In this document: piece after piece, positions 1-7,166 of the stretch | Numbering within the stretch: position 1 is the first letter of the stretch | Layout of the letters: each line of letters opens with the position of its first letter | Source: Panacagrimonas perspica | GTDB taxonomy: Bacteria > Pseudomonadota > Gammaproteobacteria > Nevskiales > Nevskiaceae | DNA length: 64,000 nucleotides | NCBI RefSeq assembly: GCF_004364935.1 | Contig: NZ_SOBT01000008.1 | Location: 2,483,534-2,547,533 of the forward strand | Direction of reading: 5' to 3' | Notes under the pieces: model-generated | What the model saw: the letters and a program-made list of their open reading frames with translations, nothing else | Told to the model about the DNA's origin: nothing | Databases searched by the model: none | Position numbers and translations under genes: made by a program

Positions 1-1
1 C

Positions 2-418
2 GAAGCCGCGGCCCGGCTGCAGGGCGTCGCGTTGGGGCCGTATGCACTGCAGGCCGCCATCGCCGCGTGTCACGCCCGCGCACGCGCTGCCGACCAGACC
101 GACTGGATACGGATCGCTGCGCTGTACGCAGCACTGGCGACCGTCGTTCCCTCCCCCGTGGTCGAACTCAATCGCGCCGTCGCGGTGTCGATGGCCTTCG
201 GCCCGGCTGCCGGTTTGGAGCAGGTCGATCGACTCGTGTCCGAACCGACGCTGCGCCAGTACCACCTGCTGCCGAGCGTGCGCGGCGATCTGCTGTTCAA
301 GCTCGGCCGTCGTGACGAGGCGCGTGCGGAATTCGAACGCGCAGCGGAACTCACGCGCAACGAACGCGAGCGCAGCTTCCTGCAGAAGCGGGCGCAGGAG
401 TGCCTGGAGCAAGCCTGA
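2..418 (+). CDS. ECF RNA polymerase sigma factor, C-terminal part (DUF6596/TPR-like tail)
   Basis: The frame is open from the window edge, so the sigma-2 and sigma-4 DNA-binding regions lie outside. The visible 138 residues are the helical extension of large ECF sigma factors. They include WIRIAALYAAL, then VVELNRAVAVSMAFGPAAGLE and a closing TPR-like helix pair (LLFKLGRRDEARAEFERAAELT). This tail is typical of the sigma group genetically linked to YciI/DGPF-domain proteins, and such a protein is encoded 86 bases downstream on the same strand. The tail probably controls sigma activity; the signal is not known. Family assignment is good, the regulon cannot be inferred. Confidence 0.85.
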   Translation, partial: EAAARLQGVALGPYALQAAIAACHARARAADQTDWIRIAALYAALATVVPSPVVELNRAVAVSMAFGPAAGLEQVDRLVSEPTLRQYHLLPSVRGDLLFKLGRRDEARAEFERAAELTRNERERSFLQKRAQECLEQA

Positions 419-504
419 GCGGTTCGGCGCCGCGCACGCGTCTGGCGCGGTAGAGTTTCGGGCTGATCGCTGTTGCCCTCTTCGATTCGAAACAGGAACC
501 GACG

Positions 505-858
505 ATGTCTTCTTCCTACATGCTGCTGGTGGTCGAACAACCCAACGACCGGCGCAGCCGGCCTGCCGGTGAGGGCCAGGACCGCATGAACCGGATGGTG
601 CGCTGGGGTGAGAGCCTGAAAGCGCGAGGCGTGCTGGAGGCCAGCAACTCGCTGCGTTCCGAGGCCGTGCGCGTGCAGGTGCAGGACAGCCGCCGCAGCC
701 TGCTCGACGGCCCCTTCGCGGAAGCCAAGGAAATGATCGGCGGGTATTTCCTGCTGAACTGCGCGTCGCGCGACGAGGCCATCGGCATCGCCGGCGAATG
801 TCCCGCCGCGGAGTGGGCCACGATCGAGGTGCGGGAAATCGGTACCTGCGCGGACTAG
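505..858 (+). CDS. YciI/DGPF-domain protein
   Basis: A small cytoplasmic protein of 117 residues starting MSSSYMLLVVEQP. The hallmark of the family, LLDGPFAEAKEMIGGYFLL, lies near residues 70-90. YciI-like domains adopt a ferredoxin-like fold with a conserved His/Asp pair, but no general reaction is established. The gene follows an ECF sigma factor of the group that habitually has DGPF-domain neighbours, so it is probably an accessory or target of that regulator. Length is normal for a single-domain member. The ATG was chosen because the family begins with a strand such as KYMLL a few residues after the start. Confidence 0.85.
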   Translation: MSSSYMLLVVEQPNDRRSRPAGEGQDRMNRMVRWGESLKARGVLEASNSLRSEAVRVQVQDSRRSLLDGPFAEAKEMIGGYFLLNCASRDEAIGIAGECPAAEWATIEVREIGTCAD

Positions 859-940
859 TCCGGCGGCGGGCTACGCCGTTCGTGCCTTGCCACTGCCGGG
901 CCGCGCCTGCATCGTCGCGCACAGTCCTTCCGGATTCCGA

Positions 941-1951
941 ATGAGCGCCGCCTCCGTTACCGTCGATGCCAGGCAGTTGCTCGACTGGGCCCGCGACCCG
1001 ATGTCGGCTGCGCGCTTTTCAGCGCTCAGCGGGTGCACCTGCCTGCGGATCGACGCGGCCTCCGATCGTCTGGACGGTGAAGAGGCAGCCCTGGTGCGAT
1101 GCTGGTTGCGCGCCCTCGCTTGCCCGACGATTGCGATCGGAACATCGTCCGGCGCGCTCGCTGCGACCTGCGACGTCCATGTCGGCACGCGAGCCGAAGC
1201 CGAGGCGCTTGCGCACAACATCGAGCGGACTCCGCTTGCCGCCGCCCTGCTCGTGCAGGTCCTGCGCGCCGTCGAAGCAATGGCGGTCGAGGAAGGCCTG
1301 CTGGTCGAATCGCTCGCGTATTCGAGCCTGCAGGTCGGGCCCGAATTTCTCGCGTGGCGCGCTTCGTCCGCGCCATCGGCCGCGCAACCGGGCCTGGATC
1401 CGGGTCCTGCCGTAGAGGCTGGGCGCGAGCAGGATCGCCTGATGCTCGAACTCAATCGCCCATCACGCCGCAACGCGATGTCGGTCGAGATGCGCGATGG
1501 CCTGATCGAATCCCTGCAACTCGTGCTGGCCGACGACACGATCCGCCAGGTCGAGATCCGCGGGCGCGGGCGCTGCTTCAGCACCGGTGGCGATCTCGAT
1601 GAATTCGGCAGTGCGCCCGACCCTGCGACCGCGCACCTGGTGCGCCGCATCGCCCTGCCCGGGCGTCTTCTCGAAGCCTGCCGTGATCGCGTCAGCGTCC
1701 ATCTGCACGGCGCCTGCATCGGATCGGGCATCGAGTTCCCGGCGTTCGCGTCGCGCATCGTCGCGTCACCGGACGCCTGGTTCCAGTTGCCCGAGCTGCG
1801 CTACGGACTGATTCCCGGCGCCGGCGGTTGCGTGAGCATCACGCGCCGCATCGGGCGTCAGCGCACGGCGTGGCTGGCCTTGTCCGGCAAGCGGATCGAC
1901 GCGCGAACCGCATTGGAATGGGGCCTCGTGGACGCCATCAAGGCGCCGTAG
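941..1951 (+). CDS. Rearranged (tandem/permuted) enoyl-CoA hydratase/isomerase family protein
   Basis: 336 residues from the ATG at 941; a TTG at 887 in the same frame is possible but less likely. Residues 165-336 form a crotonase core: LNRPSRRNAM, oxyanion-hole segment RCFSTGGDL (211-219), GACIGSGIEF (257-266) and PELRYGLIPGAGG (284-296). Both canonical catalytic glutamates (about 265 and 285) are present. The core stops at EWGLVDAIKAP, where a normal crotonase continues into C-terminal trimerisation helices. A segment resembling exactly those helices lies at the N-terminus (about 83-140: AEAEALAHNIE...VEEGLLVESLAYSSL...FLAW). Before it is a shortened strand region ending in CDV. The protein therefore looks like a degenerate crotonase fused to a helix-less one. 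Substrate unknown. The TAG stop lies within the adjoining palindromic repeat. Confidence 0.8.
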   Translation: MSAASVTVDARQLLDWARDPMSAARFSALSGCTCLRIDAASDRLDGEEAALVRCWLRALACPTIAIGTSSGALAATCDVHVGTRAEAEALAHNIERTPLAAALLVQVLRAVEAMAVEEGLLVESLAYSSLQVGPEFLAWRASSAPSAAQPGLDPGPAVEAGREQDRLMLELNRPSRRNAMSVEMRDGLIESLQLVLADDTIRQVEIRGRGRCFSTGGDLDEFGSAPDPATAHLVRRIALPGRLLEACRDRVSVHLHGACIGSGIEFPAFASRIVASPDAWFQLPELRYGLIPGAGGCVSITRRIGRQRTAWLALSGKRIDARTALEWGLVDAIKAP

Positions 1952-2014
1952 CCCGGACGAAGTCCGGGGTTCTTCTCGCAGATCGAGCGGCACCCCGGGT
2001 TTCACCCGGGCTAC
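1948..2014. repeat. REP/BIME-like inverted pair of palindromic repeats
   Basis: Two 22-base units face each other. The unit at 1948-1969 reads GTAGCCCGGACGAAGTCCGG and two more bases. The unit at 1993-2014 is the reverse complement of GTAGCCCGGGTGAAACCCGG and two more. Each unit is itself a hairpin with a GA-containing loop, and 23 bases separate them. The same design recurs at 56196-56263 (pair) and 39542-39563 (single). The pair separates convergent genes and may act as a transcription or mRNA-decay barrier. The TAG in its first bases is the stop codon of the crotonase gene. Confidence 0.85.
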
Positions 2015-2016
2015 AA

Positions 2017-3399
2017 CTACGTCGGCAGGAACCACTTGAGCCGGTCGCGCAACTTCACGACCTCGCCGACGATGACCAGACTCGCGCCGTCGATGTCGCT
2101 GCGCGCCGCGACGAGGCCCGGCAGCGTGCCGAGCGAGCCGGTCACGACCTGCTGCGATTGCGTGGTGCCCTGTTCGATCAGCGCAGCAGGCCAGTCGGCC
2201 GGGAGGCCGTTGGCGACCAGTTGCGCGCACAACTCCGCCAGCGCCGTGCGCCCCATGTAGATGACCACGGTCTGGCCGGGCCGGGCGAGTGCGTCCCAGT
2301 GAAGATCGAGCTGGCCATCCTTGCGTCGATGACCGGTGACGAAGATGCAGGATTGGGCGTAGTCGCGATGCGTCAGCGGAATGCCGGAGTAAGCCGCGCA
2401 TCCATTGGCAGCGCTGATGCCGGGCACGATCTGGAACGGGATTCCCGCGGCGGCCAGCTCCTCGATCTCTTCGCCGCCGCGACCGAACACGAAAGGATCG
2501 CCGCCCTTCAGACGGAGCACGCGCTTGCCGGCCTGGGCGAGCCGAACCAGCTCTGCGTTGATGTCTTCCTGCGGCAGCGTGTGTTTCGCGCGACGCTTGC
2601 CGACGTAGATGCGTTCCGCGTCGCGGCGCACGAGGTCGAGGATCGCCGGCGAGATCAGCGCGTCATAGAGCACGACATCGCACTGCTGCATCAGCCGCAG
2701 CGCACGAAAGCTCAGCAGGTCTGGATCTCCCGGACCGGCGCCGACCAGATACACCTCGCCCCGCGCCGGCTTTCCGCCTACGAGGCTTTCGAGTTCGAAC
2801 ACGGCGGCGACCTCGTCGCCGGCCAGCAGTCGCTCCGGCCCGGGGCCGTCCAGAAAATCTTCCCACAGCAGACGTCGCTGCTCCACGGGCAAGGTCTTGA
2901 CCCTCGCACGATGCCGCTCCATGAACTCGGCCACCTTTCCGTAGGCGCCCGGCAGCAGGGCTTCGATGCGCTCCCGCAATCGCCGCGCCAGCACCGGGGC
3001 CGAGCCGCCGGTGGAGATCGCCACCGTGATGGGTCCGCGCTCGACGATGGAGGGCGTGATGTAGCGGCTGGCCTCCGGGTCGTCGACGACATTGCACAGC
3101 ACGCCGGCTGATTCCGCGGCTTCGGCGACCGTGCGATTGAGCGTGCGATCGTCGGTGGCGGCAATCGCCAAGCGCATGCCGACGAGCTGGGCGGGCTCGA
3201 ACGTCGACGCGATCAGCGAAGCCTTCGATTCGGCGACCAGCGCGGCCAGTTCCTCGTTGAGCTCGAGCGCGACGATGCGCGGCTTCGCGCCCGACTTCAG
3301 CAGCAGGCGGATCTTGCGTGCCGCGACTTCACCACCGCCGACCACCAGTACCGGCTGGTGCAGGAGGTCGACGAAGATCGGAAAGTAGGATTTGCCCAC
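2017..3399 (-). CDS. cysG: Siroheme synthase (precorrin-2 dehydrogenase/ferrochelatase + uroporphyrinogen-III C-methyltransferase)
   Basis: A 460-residue bifunctional enzyme that converts uroporphyrinogen III to siroheme, the prosthetic group of sulfite and nitrite reductases. The N-terminal half has the NAD-binding signature VLVVGGGEVAARKIRLLL (about 17-34) and the SIROHM/CysG dimerisation segment. The C-terminal half is the SAM-dependent methyltransferase, with VYLVGAGPGDPDLLSFRALR, DVVLYDALIS, RLKGGDPFVFGRGGEE and IPFQIVPGISAANG. Length equals the classical CysG fusion. It is the last gene of the minus-strand run that starts at dnaX and lies 3 bases after the SMR gene. Its likely client, a sulfite/nitrite reductase, is encoded at 26-28 kb. 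Confidence 0.95.
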   Translation of the reverse strand: MGKSYFPIFVDLLHQPVLVVGGGEVAARKIRLLLKSGAKPRIVALELNEELAALVAESKASLIASTFEPAQLVGMRLAIAATDDRTLNRTVAEAAESAGVLCNVVDDPEASRYITPSIVERGPITVAISTGGSAPVLARRLRERIEALLPGAYGKVAEFMERHRARVKTLPVEQRRLLWEDFLDGPGPERLLAGDEVAAVFELESLVGGKPARGEVYLVGAGPGDPDLLSFRALRLMQQCDVVLYDALISPAILDLVRRDAERIYVGKRRAKHTLPQEDINAELVRLAQAGKRVLRLKGGDPFVFGRGGEEIEELAAAGIPFQIVPGISAANGCAAYSGIPLTHRDYAQSCIFVTGHRRKDGQLDLHWDALARPGQTVVIYMGRTALAELCAQLVANGLPADWPAALIEQGTTQSQQVVTGSLGTLPGLVAARSDIDGASLVIVGEVVKLRDRLKWFLPT

Positions 3400-3402
3400 G
3401 GC

Positions 3403-3735
3403 TCAGTGCGCGACGCTGCGCGAGAACAGATTGATGACCATCACGCCGGCGACGATCAGCGTCATGCCGGCGAGCGCTGCGGGATCCAGCGACTGCTTGA
3501 ACAAGGCCCAGCCGGCCACCGAGATCAGCACGATGCCCACCCCCGACCACACCGCGTAGGCGATCCCCACCGGGATGCTCTTCAAGCTCAGCGAGAGGAA
3601 CCAGAACGCGATGCCATAACCGATCACGACCCCCACCGAGGGCAACGGCTCGGTGAAGCCCGCGCTCGCCGTCAGCGCGGAGGTTGCGATCACCTCGGCG
3701 ACTATCGCGATCGCAAGACAGGCCCAGGCGTTCAC
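3403..3735 (-). CDS. Small multidrug resistance (SMR) family exporter, EmrE/SugE-like
   Basis: 110 residues with four hydrophobic segments, the normal SMR size. The GTG start at 3735 puts the essential membrane glutamate at position 14 ([12 protein letters not shown]), exactly as in EmrE. Other family marks are the [27 protein letters not shown] block and the C-terminal helix [18 protein letters not shown]. Such proteins exchange protons for cationic drugs or guanidinium across the inner membrane; [12 protein letters not shown] is more EmrE/QacE-like than Gdx-like. The start overlaps the stop of the upstream small membrane protein by four bases (GTGA), which implies translational coupling. 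Substrate cannot be told from sequence. Confidence 0.92.
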   Translation of the reverse strand: MNAWACLAIAIVAEVIATSALTASAGFTEPLPSVGVVIGYGIAFWFLSLSLKSIPVGIAYAVWSGVGIVLISVAGWALFKQSLDPAALAGMTLIVAGVMVINLFSRSVAH

Positions 3736-4016
3736 GATGCGATGACGCGAAACAGCTTGAGCACACCGCTCGCAAAGGCCCCGACCCAGTTGCCGACGAA
3801 GTTCTCGAGCAGGACGAATCCGAGCACCGCCATGACGATCGCGAAGCCGGCGACCCAGCCGAACGATGGCACTCCGTCCAGCGCGAGTTGTGCCGCGGTC
3901 AGGCAAACGCCCGCCCAGAGCAGGCCGCCGAGCACCAGCGCAGAGCCTCCGGAGAGGAAAGCCAGCGCAACACGATCCATCAGAGTGGTTTCTTCGCGGT
4001 TGCGCGGCGTCGCCAT
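3732..4016 (-). CDS. Small two-helix inner-membrane protein, unknown function
   Basis: 94 residues. After a charged N-terminus ([15 protein letters not shown]) come a hydrophobic segment at about 16-45 ([20 protein letters not shown]) and a second at about 52-80 ([27 protein letters not shown]), ending in LKLFRVIAS. No catalytic motif is visible and I do not recognise a family. It begins 8 bases after ybaB and overlaps the SMR exporter by four bases, so it is made between a nucleoid protein and a drug pump. It may be a partner or assembly factor for the exporter; this rests only on the coupling. Confidence 0.75.
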   Translation of the reverse strand: MATPRNREETTLMDRVALAFLSGGSALVLGGLLWAGVCLTAAQLALDGVPSFGWVAGFAIVMAVLGFVLLENFVGNWVGAFASGVLKLFRVIAS

Positions 4017-4024
4017 GGGGAGCC

Positions 4025-4348
4025 TCAGAACCCGAGGTTCATCCCCGGCGGCAGACCCATGCCGCCGGTCACGGCAGCCATCTTTTCCTTGGTCACGGCG
4101 TCGAGCTTCTGCACGGCGTCGTTGATGGCGGCGGCGACGAGATCTTCGAGGAACTCCTTGTCCTCGCCGAGCGCTTCCTGCTTGATTTCCACCTTGCGCG
4201 CCTGGTGCCGACCGTCGAGCGTGACCTTGACCATGCCGGCTCCCGATTCGCCGGTGACCTCGATGCGCGCGATCTCTTCCTGCGCACGCTTGATGTTGTC
4301 CTGCACCTTCTGCGCCTGCTGCATGATCTGGCCGAGTGCGCCTTTCAT
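4025..4348 (-). CDS. ybaB: YbaB/EbfC family nucleoid-associated protein
   Basis: 107 residues starting [33 protein letters not shown], the typical amphipathic helix of this DNA-binding dimer. It is followed by the [19 protein letters not shown] strand pair and [22 protein letters not shown]. The C-terminus [13 protein letters not shown] is also a family hallmark. Position 22 bases downstream of dnaX is the classic arrangement. In most proteobacteria recR follows; here a small membrane protein does. The ATG at 4348 is chosen because it begins at the family's first helix; upstream in-frame sequence is a shadow of dnaX. Confidence 0.95.
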   Translation of the reverse strand: MKGALGQIMQQAQKVQDNIKRAQEEIARIEVTGESGAGMVKVTLDGRHQARKVEIKQEALGEDKEFLEDLVAAAINDAVQKLDAVTKEKMAAVTGGMGLPPGMNLGF

Positions 4349-4370
4349 GTCCTGTCCTTGGGTCTCGTGA

Positions 4371-6020
4371 TTAATGGGGCTGGATCGAGCCAGGCCGTAC
4401 CACGGCCCCGAACTGATCCTTGAACGCACGCACCACCGGGTCATCGGCGATCGCGGCCTCGGCAACACGCTGCCGTTCCTGCGCGCGCTTCTGATCGAGC
4501 TGCGCGGGTGTGAGCGCGACCGCTTCTTCGGCCTGCGCCGGCTCGATGAGGAGTCGCACCTCGCGGCCGTACTGCGCCGCGAGCGCCTGTTCCATGGCGC
4601 TGCGTCGCGCCTCATGAAGCAGGAAGGCGGCCGATGCCGCGAGGCTGAGGCGGATCACGCCGTCCTTCTCGCCGAGCCAGGCACACTGGCGCGCGAGCTG
4701 GCGTCCGCCGCCGTCGAGCCCGAGCGTGTCGATGCGTTCGTCCCAGGGCAACTCGTGCGGCGGCACTCGCGGAACATTGACCGGCGGAGCCGGCGGCGTC
4801 GGTGCAGGTGGCGCCACGACGGGCGCCGCAGGCGCGGTCGCAGCAGCGCGCGCCACCGGCTCGGCGCGAGTCGTCTCGGGCGCTGAAGGCACCCGGCGCG
4901 GTGTTGCCGAAGGCGTTCCCGCCTTCGCGCCACCCGCGTCGTCCGGACGGAAGGCCAGCATGCGCAGCAAGGTCATCTCGAAACCGCAGCGCGGATCCGG
5001 CGCCCAGGGCAGGTCGCGCCGGCCACCGACCGCGATCTGATAGCAGAGCTGCACGTCCTCGGCCGCAATCTGCGCGACCAGGGCCACCAGTTCCGCATCG
5101 TCGTCGTCGGACGCCGCGTCCGGCAGCACCTGCAGCACCGCGATGCGCTGCAGATAGCCGGCAAGATCATTGAGCAGCGCCGAATAATCAGGTGCGCGCG
5201 TTTCCAGTTGCTGGATACCCGCGAGCAGCGCAGGACCATCACCCGAGGCGATGGCTGCAAGCAATGCGTAAAGCACCTGCCGGCCCGAGGTGCCCAGCAT
5301 GTCCTCGACCGGACCGCGCTCCAGCTTCGCGCCGCCCGCAAAAGCGATGGCCTGATCGACCAGCGACAGGCCGTCGCGCATCGAGCCGTCGGCCGACTTT
5401 GCGATCTCGCTGACGGCACCGATCTCGAAGGCGACGCCTTCCTGATCCAGCACCTTGGCGAGCTGCTCGCGGATCACCGCGACCGGCAGGCGCTTGAGAT
5501 TGAACTGCAGGCAACGGCTGAGCACGGTGATCGGCAGCTTCTGCGGATCCGTCGTCGCCAGGATGAACTTCACATGCGGCGGTGGCTCTTCCAAGGTCTT
5601 GAGCAACGCGTTGAACGCGCTCTTGGACAGCATGTGGACTTCGTCGATCAGATAGACCTTGTAGCGGCCTCGAACCGGTGCGTACTGGCTGTTGTCGATC
5701 AGCTCGCGCACGTTGTCGACGCCGGTGTTGCTCGCCGCGTCGATTTCCAGCAGGTCCACGAATCGGCCCGAATCCACTTCCTTGCAGGCCGAGCAGATGC
5801 CGCAGGGGGTGGCCGAAACGCCGGTCTCGCAGTTCAGGCCCTTGGCGACGATACGCGCCAGCGTGGTCTTGCCGACGCCGCGCGTGCCCGTGAGCAGGAT
5901 CGCCGGATGCAGCTTGTCACCGTCGAGCGCATGCGTCAGCGCCTTGACCACGTGGCCCTGCCCCATGACGTCGGCGAAGACGCGGGGACGCCACTTTCTA
6001 GCGAGGGCGAGATAGCTCAT
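4371..6020 (-). CDS. dnaX: DNA polymerase III subunits gamma/tau (clamp loader)
   Basis: 549 residues. The AAA+ clamp-loader domain begins [21 protein letters not shown], with Walker [10 protein letters not shown] (45-53), a zinc module of Cys 64, 73, 76 and 79, Walker B plus DEVH (126-129) and the SRC sensor/arginine-finger motif (168-170). A Pro/Ala-rich linker spans about 375-420. The C-terminal domain resembles the tau alpha-binding part ([26 protein letters not shown]). I found no A-rich slippery heptamer on the coding strand, so a separate gamma form made by frameshifting as in E. coli is not supported. First gene of the run with ybaB. Confidence 0.96.
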   Translation of the reverse strand: MSYLALARKWRPRVFADVMGQGHVVKALTHALDGDKLHPAILLTGTRGVGKTTLARIVAKGLNCETGVSATPCGICSACKEVDSGRFVDLLEIDAASNTGVDNVRELIDNSQYAPVRGRYKVYLIDEVHMLSKSAFNALLKTLEEPPPHVKFILATTDPQKLPITVLSRCLQFNLKRLPVAVIREQLAKVLDQEGVAFEIGAVSEIAKSADGSMRDGLSLVDQAIAFAGGAKLERGPVEDMLGTSGRQVLYALLAAIASGDGPALLAGIQQLETRAPDYSALLNDLAGYLQRIAVLQVLPDAASDDDDAELVALVAQIAAEDVQLCYQIAVGGRRDLPWAPDPRCGFEMTLLRMLAFRPDDAGGAKAGTPSATPRRVPSAPETTRAEPVARAAATAPAAPVVAPPAPTPPAPPVNVPRVPPHELPWDERIDTLGLDGGGRQLARQCAWLGEKDGVIRLSLAASAAFLLHEARRSAMEQALAAQYGREVRLLIEPAQAEEAVALTPAQLDQKRAQERQRVAEAAIADDPVVRAFKDQFGAVVRPGSIQPH

Positions 6021-6212
6021 GCATCGATCAGGGTGGTGAAACGGGCTGTCCGGAAGGACGACGATTGAGGCACTTCCTGCGACACCGCCTTGCCTGATGA
6101 ACGCCGTCCCATCGGGCGGGCATTCATGCGGGAAAATCTTGTGTCGACGGCATGCCGAGATTGTCGCGGATGCGGCGCGTGGTCGCCAGCCACGCGCCGA
6201 CTGCCACCCGCC

Positions 6213-7034
6213 TCAGGCGGGGTGGCGCATCACCGTGTGGGTCTCCGGCACCGGGTAAGCCGCCGCACCGAAGGTCTCGCGGATCGTGCGGTTGGTGTCG
6301 AAATAAACCTGCCAGTAATGGTCAGTATGGCAATAAGGCCGCACCGCCAGCACCGGACCATAGGTGGTGAAATCGATGATCTCGACGTCCGGCGCGGGCG
6401 CGGTCATCACGTTGGGGATTTTCGCCAGCGCGGCCTTGAGTCGCGCCACGGCATCCGCGGTATCGACACTGTGCGCGAGTTGCGCCGTGCGATCGACCCG
6501 CCGGTAAGCGTTGGTCGAGTAGTTCTTGATCGTGTCGCCGAACACCTTCCCGTTGCCGACGATGGTCTGCACGTTGTCCGGCGTCAGGATCGTGGTGGCG
6601 AACAGGCCCACGGCTTCGACGGTGCCCTCGACGGTGCCAGCCAGCACGTAGTCGCCAACCTTGAATGGGCGCAGCACGATCATGAAGGCACCGGCCGCGA
6701 AGTTGGACAGCAGGCCGCTCCAGGCCATACCGATGGCAACGCCAGCCGCCGCGATCAGGGCCGCGAGGCTGGTGGTCTCGAAGCCGAAGTAGCCCAGGAT
6801 GGCCACGACGAGCACGATGTTGAGCACCACACCGACCACGTTGCCGACGTAGCGCAGCACCGTCGGGTCGACCTTCTGCCTGGTCAGCGCGTTCGTCACC
6901 ATGCGGATGACGAAAGAGATCATCCATCTGCCGACGATGTAGACGGCGATGGCACCCAGAACCTTGATCGCGAACGCTGCCAGGATGCCCCCCCACGCAC
7001 CGAATTTCTCGTTGAGTCCCGCAACGATTTCCAT
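6213..7034 (-). CDS. Small-conductance mechanosensitive channel, MscS family
   Basis: 273 residues, the length of minimal MscS (E. coli 286). Order: short periplasmic N-terminus, TM1 (about 18-42, ILAAFAIKVLGAIAVYIVGRWM), TM2 (about 62-83), pore helix TM3 rich in Gly/Ala (TTSLAALIAAAGVAIGMAWSGLLSNFAAG), then the beta domain (RPFKVGDYVLAGTVEGTVEAVGLFATTILTPDN) and the alpha/beta vestibule. MscS channels release osmolytes on hypoosmotic shock. The TM3 Gly-Ala packing and PDN motif are well conserved. Divergent from dnaX's upstream region; an inverted repeat around 6203-6226 overlaps the stop codon and could serve as its terminator. Confidence 0.95.
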   Translation of the reverse strand: MEIVAGLNEKFGAWGGILAAFAIKVLGAIAVYIVGRWMISFVIRMVTNALTRQKVDPTVLRYVGNVVGVVLNIVLVVAILGYFGFETTSLAALIAAAGVAIGMAWSGLLSNFAAGAFMIVLRPFKVGDYVLAGTVEGTVEAVGLFATTILTPDNVQTIVGNGKVFGDTIKNYSTNAYRRVDRTAQLAHSVDTADAVARLKAALAKIPNVMTAPAPDVEIIDFTTYGPVLAVRPYCHTDHYWQVYFDTNRTIRETFGAAAYPVPETHTVMRHPA

Positions 7035-7132
7035 GATTTTCCCTGTCCGAAGAGTGAAGTTCTAGTCTAGAGGCACAGCATCACGGGCTCCCCGGGGCGC
7101 GCAAAAAAATGGCACGGCTCGTACCGGCTTCG

Positions 7133-7162
7133 AAAAAGAAAACGCCGGCAGAAGCCGGCGTT
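7133..7162 (-). terminator. Rho-independent terminator of the AAA+ ATPase gene
   Basis: On the minus strand a perfect 9-bp stem (AACGCCGGC/GCCGGCGTT, 7141-7162) with a 4-base loop is followed by a T-rich tract read from 7140 to 7133. It starts 4 bases after the ATPase stop codon. Confidence 0.85.
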
Positions 7163-7166
7163 TCGA

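Noticed and set aside
4371-6020. Programmed frameshift in dnaX to make gamma
   Set aside because: No A AAA AAG-type slippery run is present on the coding strand.
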